From: Bacteroidota bacterium
GTDB taxonomy: Bacteria; Bacteroidota; Bacteroidia; Chitinophagales; Chitinophagaceae
DNA length: 64,000 nt
Direction: 5' to 3'
Assembly: GCA_023437225.1 (NCBI GenBank)
Contig: JAEZGS010000020.1
Coordinates: forward strand, 124,001 to 188,000
Notes under the pieces: generated by a model
What the model was told of the DNA's origin: nothing
The model's database searches: none
Seen by the model: the letters and a program-made list of their open reading frames with translations, nothing else
Made by a program: the position numbers and the translations under genes
Shown: positions 61,606-64,000 of the stretch, piece after piece
Position numbering within the stretch: position 1 is the stretch's first letter
How the letters are laid out: every line of letters begins with the position of its first letter

Positions 61606-62135
61606 TTGGTGGAGAACACGGAGGTAGAAAGATTCAACCCCCGGCTAAAATGCCGTATACAAGACCCACTACCGATATTGCTAAAGAAGGTTTGTTCAAC
61701 GTGATTACCAACAATCTTGAAATTTCTTCTTTAAAAACTCTTGATCTGTTCGGCGGTACGGGAGCGATAAGTTACGAGCTGGCATCGCGGGGGGCATACG
61801 ACTTAACCATAGTAGAAAAGGACCCGCAGATGTTTGCATTCATTCAAAAGAATGCCGGGGCACTCAAATTTGAAAACTTTAAAGTGGTGCGATCGGATGT
61901 ATTCAGATACATCGACCAATGCAATGAAAAATTCGATTTTATTTTTGCAGGTCCTCCTTATGCGCTTGAGACGATCGACCAGTTGCCATTGAAGATTTTT
62001 GAGAACGACCTGCTCAATGAGAATGGTTGGTTCGTGCTGGAACATACACCGCGTAACAACTACAAGAGTTTTGATCACTATGCAACCGAGCGGCATTACG
62101 GCACAACGATCTTTACTATCTTCATCAAACGATGA
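61596..62135 (+). CDS. rsmD: 16S rRNA (guanine(966)-N(2))-methyltransferase RsmD-like
   Basis: A 179-residue SAM-dependent rRNA methyltransferase. The N-terminus RIIGGEHGGRKIQPPAKMPYTRPTTDIAKEGLFNVI and SAM motif I DLFGGTGA (50-57) match RsmD. Motif IV, normally D/N-PPY, reads AGPPY here (Gly119-Pro-Pro-Tyr122) where the acidic residue is usual. This may be a lineage variant or a loss of a catalytic contact. It overlaps the preceding DUF3822 gene by 10 bp and the next gene by 4 bp. Confidence 0.93.
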   Translation: MRIIGGEHGGRKIQPPAKMPYTRPTTDIAKEGLFNVITNNLEISSLKTLDLFGGTGAISYELASRGAYDLTIVEKDPQMFAFIQKNAGALKFENFKVVRSDVFRYIDQCNEKFDFIFAGPPYALETIDQLPLKIFENDLLNENGWFVLEHTPRNNYKSFDHYATERHYGTTIFTIFIKR

Positions 62136-62698
62136 CAAAACAGGAGCTTCGTTCAAAATATCGCCTGCTTAGAAATGAATTGGATCCAGGTAGAATGCAG
62201 CATGAGGCAATCCTGGTCCAATCTAATTTTCAGGAATTGCTGCTGCCTCATCTGCAAACATTACTTACCTATTCTCCTATAATATCAAAGAAAGAATTTG
62301 ACAACACACCAATCGTGGATCATCTGAGAAACACTCATGAGCAATTGAAATGTGCATGGCCACGCATCATCGATGGCGAAAATATGGAAGCGATAGTGCC
62401 GGTATTAACAGGAGCCTTTGTTATCAATCATTATGGAATTTCTGAACCTGCAACGGGTAGCATTATAGATCCGAAATCGTTGGATTGTGTACTGGTTCCG
62501 TTGCTTGCATTTGACACAAAAGGTTATCGGGTTGGATATGGGAAAGGCTATTACGATCGCTTCTTTCAGCGATGCAGATCCAATGTTCTAAAGATCGGAT
62601 TTTCATTTTTTGAGGCCGAAGAAGCCATTGATGACATCGATGAATTTGATGTACCTTTAGATTATTGTATCACACCTTTGCGTACGTATGAATTTTAA
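62132..62698 (+). CDS. 5-formyltetrahydrofolate cyclo-ligase
   Basis: A 188-residue ATP-dependent enzyme turning 5-formyl-THF into 5,10-methenyl-THF. The family motif is VGYGKGYYDRFF near residue 135, with PKSLDCVLVPLLAFD just upstream. The N-terminal QELRSKYRLLRNELD segment is the substrate-binding start. It overlaps rsmD by 4 bp and lpxK by 11 bp, consistent with one message. The start ATG 62132 is well supported by the ATGA overlap. Confidence 0.95.
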   Translation: MTKQELRSKYRLLRNELDPGRMQHEAILVQSNFQELLLPHLQTLLTYSPIISKKEFDNTPIVDHLRNTHEQLKCAWPRIIDGENMEAIVPVLTGAFVINHYGISEPATGSIIDPKSLDCVLVPLLAFDTKGYRVGYGKGYYDRFFQRCRSNVLKIGFSFFEAEEAIDDIDEFDVPLDYCITPLRTYEF

Positions 62699-63806
62699 TG
62701 CACCACTGCTAAAACCGTTTCGCATTCTCTTATTTCCTTTTTCACTTGTATATGGTGCTGCCGTTTGGATGCGCAACAGGATGTTCGATAAAAATATTTT
62801 AGGATCAAGTGCTTTCAATCTTCCACTGATCTGTGTAGGTAACCTATCCGTTGGCGGCACTGGCAAATCTCCAATGGTAGAGTTCATTGTAAGAAAGCTA
62901 CATAACCAATACAAACTTGCAGCATTGAGCCGCGGTTATAAGCGCAAAACCAAAGGGTATGCACTCGCTAATGAAAGGTCAACCGCATTGGATATTGGTG
63001 ATGAACCTATGCTTCTTCACCAGAATTTTCCTGATATAGCTGTTGCCGTTGGCGAGGAAAGGATCGTTGCCATACCACAGTTGTTGCACGACCGACCAGA
63101 TACTCAGGTGATCATCCTGGACGATGCATTTCAACACAGAACTGTGCGTGCCGGATTGAATATTTTGCTTACTGATTGCAACAATCTTTTTACGCGCGAC
63201 TGGTTTCTGCCTACCGGCGATCTGAGGGATGAACCATCCAGTTATAAGAGAAGCGATATTATTGTAGTAACAAAATGTCCTGAAAACCTTGCCGAAAATG
63301 AGGCCAGGGACATTTCCGAGGAAATACAATTGCTACCGCAACAATCGCTTTTTTTCACCAGCATTATATATGCAGATCCGTATCATCTCGTAACCGGTGA
63401 AAAATATCATCTCGACGATCAGACAGAAGTATTGCTTGTCACCGGCATCGCCAATCCGAAACCGCTCGAAACATTTCTACTGCATCATGCAAAAACATAT
63501 CATGAGATAATATATTCTGATCACCACATTTATACAATAGACGACTGGAAAGAAATACGCAAAAGATTTGAAGCTATCCAGGCAGATAAGAAAATCATTG
63601 TTACCACCGAAAAGGATGCGGTTCGCCTGGCAAAGTTCGTAACAGAAATGGCGGGTGTACCGGTTTTTGCATTACCTATTACGATTAAGTTTCTTTTTAA
63701 CGGCGAAGATCGATTCATGCAGTTGATCACTAACTTCATCGACCAATACCACAACCAAAACCACAATGGCAAAGAAACCACAGAAGAACAAGAAGAAGAA
63801 AACTAA
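62688..63806 (+). CDS. lpxK: Tetraacyldisaccharide 4'-kinase LpxK
   Basis: A 372-residue inner-membrane kinase adding the 4'-phosphate of lipid A. A single N-terminal membrane segment (FRILLFPFSLVYGAAVWM) precedes Walker A GNLSVGGTGKS (51-61). Further motifs are SRGYKRKTKGY, GDEPMLLHQNFP and VIILDDAFQHR. The C-terminal tail NGKETTEEQEEEN is encoded by bases that also encode the start of the RNase R gene (41-bp overlap). It confirms an LPS-bearing Gram-negative envelope. Confidence 0.96.
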   Translation: MNFNAPLLKPFRILLFPFSLVYGAAVWMRNRMFDKNILGSSAFNLPLICVGNLSVGGTGKSPMVEFIVRKLHNQYKLAALSRGYKRKTKGYALANERSTALDIGDEPMLLHQNFPDIAVAVGEERIVAIPQLLHDRPDTQVIILDDAFQHRTVRAGLNILLTDCNNLFTRDWFLPTGDLRDEPSSYKRSDIIVVTKCPENLAENEARDISEEIQLLPQQSLFFTSIIYADPYHLVTGEKYHLDDQTEVLLVTGIANPKPLETFLLHHAKTYHEIIYSDHHIYTIDDWKEIRKRFEAIQADKKIIVTTEKDAVRLAKFVTEMAGVPVFALPITIKFLFNGEDRFMQLITNFIDQYHNQNHNGKETTEEQEEEN

Positions 63807-64000
63807 CACAGAGAACCTTTTAACCGGCACTTTGGATATAACCCGCTCGGGGGTTGGATACGTAATTATCGACAAGCTCGATAAGGATGTGATGGTCCGT
63901 CCTTCAGATTTTAATACTGCTTTGCATGGGGACACAGTAAGGGTAAAAGTTCCGGCATTCGCCACCGGGAGAGGAGGAAGACAACAAGGCCAGGTAGTTG
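63766..64000 (+). CDS. rnr: Ribonuclease R, N-terminal part (cut by window edge)
   Basis: An open frame from ATG 63766 to the window end, 78 residues visible. The start MAKKPQKNKKKKTNTENLL is lysine-rich; TGTLDITRSGVGYVIIDKLD followed by VMVRPSDFNTALHGDTVRVKV is the first cold-shock-like RNA-binding domain of RNase R/VacB exoribonuclease. It overlaps the lpxK 3' end by 41 bp in another frame. The catalytic RNB domain lies beyond the window. RNase R degrades structured RNA in the 3'-5' direction. Confidence 0.88.
   Translation, partial: MAKKPQKNKKKKTNTENLLTGTLDITRSGVGYVIIDKLDKDVMVRPSDFNTALHGDTVRVKVPAFATGRGGRQQGQVV

Noticed and set aside
1..64000. Insertion sequences, prophage genes or tRNA-flanked island
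   Set aside because: No transposase, integrase, phage gene or tRNA-like cloverleaf was seen, and codon character is even along the window.

Overview
The window reads as a chromosomal segment from a Bacteroidota bacterium, most likely of the Chitinophagales/Chitinophagaceae type. The grounds are a SusC/SusD polysaccharide utilisation locus with a propeller-type sensor, TAnnTTTG -7 promoter elements, Bacteroidota-restricted families (DUF3822, DUF6702, DUF3823) and many N-terminal signal peptides or lipoboxes. Gene density is high. No gap without a gene exceeds about 275 bases, and I saw no tRNA, rRNA, CRISPR array, insertion sequence or prophage.

Layout. 1-14660 is a polysaccharide utilisation locus: a truncated propeller sensor on the minus strand, then divergently SusC, SusD, a DUF3823 lipoprotein, a GH2 and a GH43 enzyme, a DUF4965 'glutaminase-like' protein and aldose 1-epimerase. 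14748-26637 is a methylmalonyl-CoA module. On the minus strand, in transcription order, it holds the carboxyltransferase, a small MmdE-like subunit, a biotin carrier, a TerC membrane protein, the sodium-pumping beta subunit, a 40-residue OadG-like membrane microprotein, methylmalonyl-CoA epimerase, a CoA-transferase and both methylmalonyl-CoA mutase subunits; the MeaB chaperone GTPase is divergent. Together these interconvert succinyl-CoA and propionyl-CoA and probably couple decarboxylation to sodium export.

26634-32420 holds a lone receiver protein, a TPR protein, a PepSY membrane protein and a TonB-dependent siderophore-type receptor. 32696-36333 holds an M1 peptidase, a HupE-like protein and a DUF6702 protein. 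36334-40981 covers cell-envelope functions (CNNM/CorC transporter, PAP2 phosphatase, LTA-synthase-like sulfatase) and a methyltransferase. 41212-47745 is central metabolism: phosphohexomutase, cysteine desulfurase, an alpha-amylase-family lipoprotein, gluconate kinase and 6-phosphogluconate dehydrogenase. 47885-64000 is mostly housekeeping: an outer-membrane barrel, MutS, TrmH-like methylase, UbiA-family prenyltransferase, RuvX, peptide deformylase, RluD, LipB, a PLP enzyme, a nucleotidyltransferase, MATE, DUF3822, RsmD, 5-formyl-THF cyclo-ligase, LpxK and the start of RNase R.

The most interesting non-genic signal is a set of five intergenic arrays of degenerate 7-8 bp units, mostly two opposed arrays that are partly complementary, at gene ends (14672, 20521, 32630, 43744, 59300). 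A second pattern is TAnnTTTG at fixed short distances from start codons, implying leaderless or very short-leader mRNAs. A third is an apparently split OadG/MmdD function in the decarboxylase operon. No wholly new system is proven by the sequence alone.
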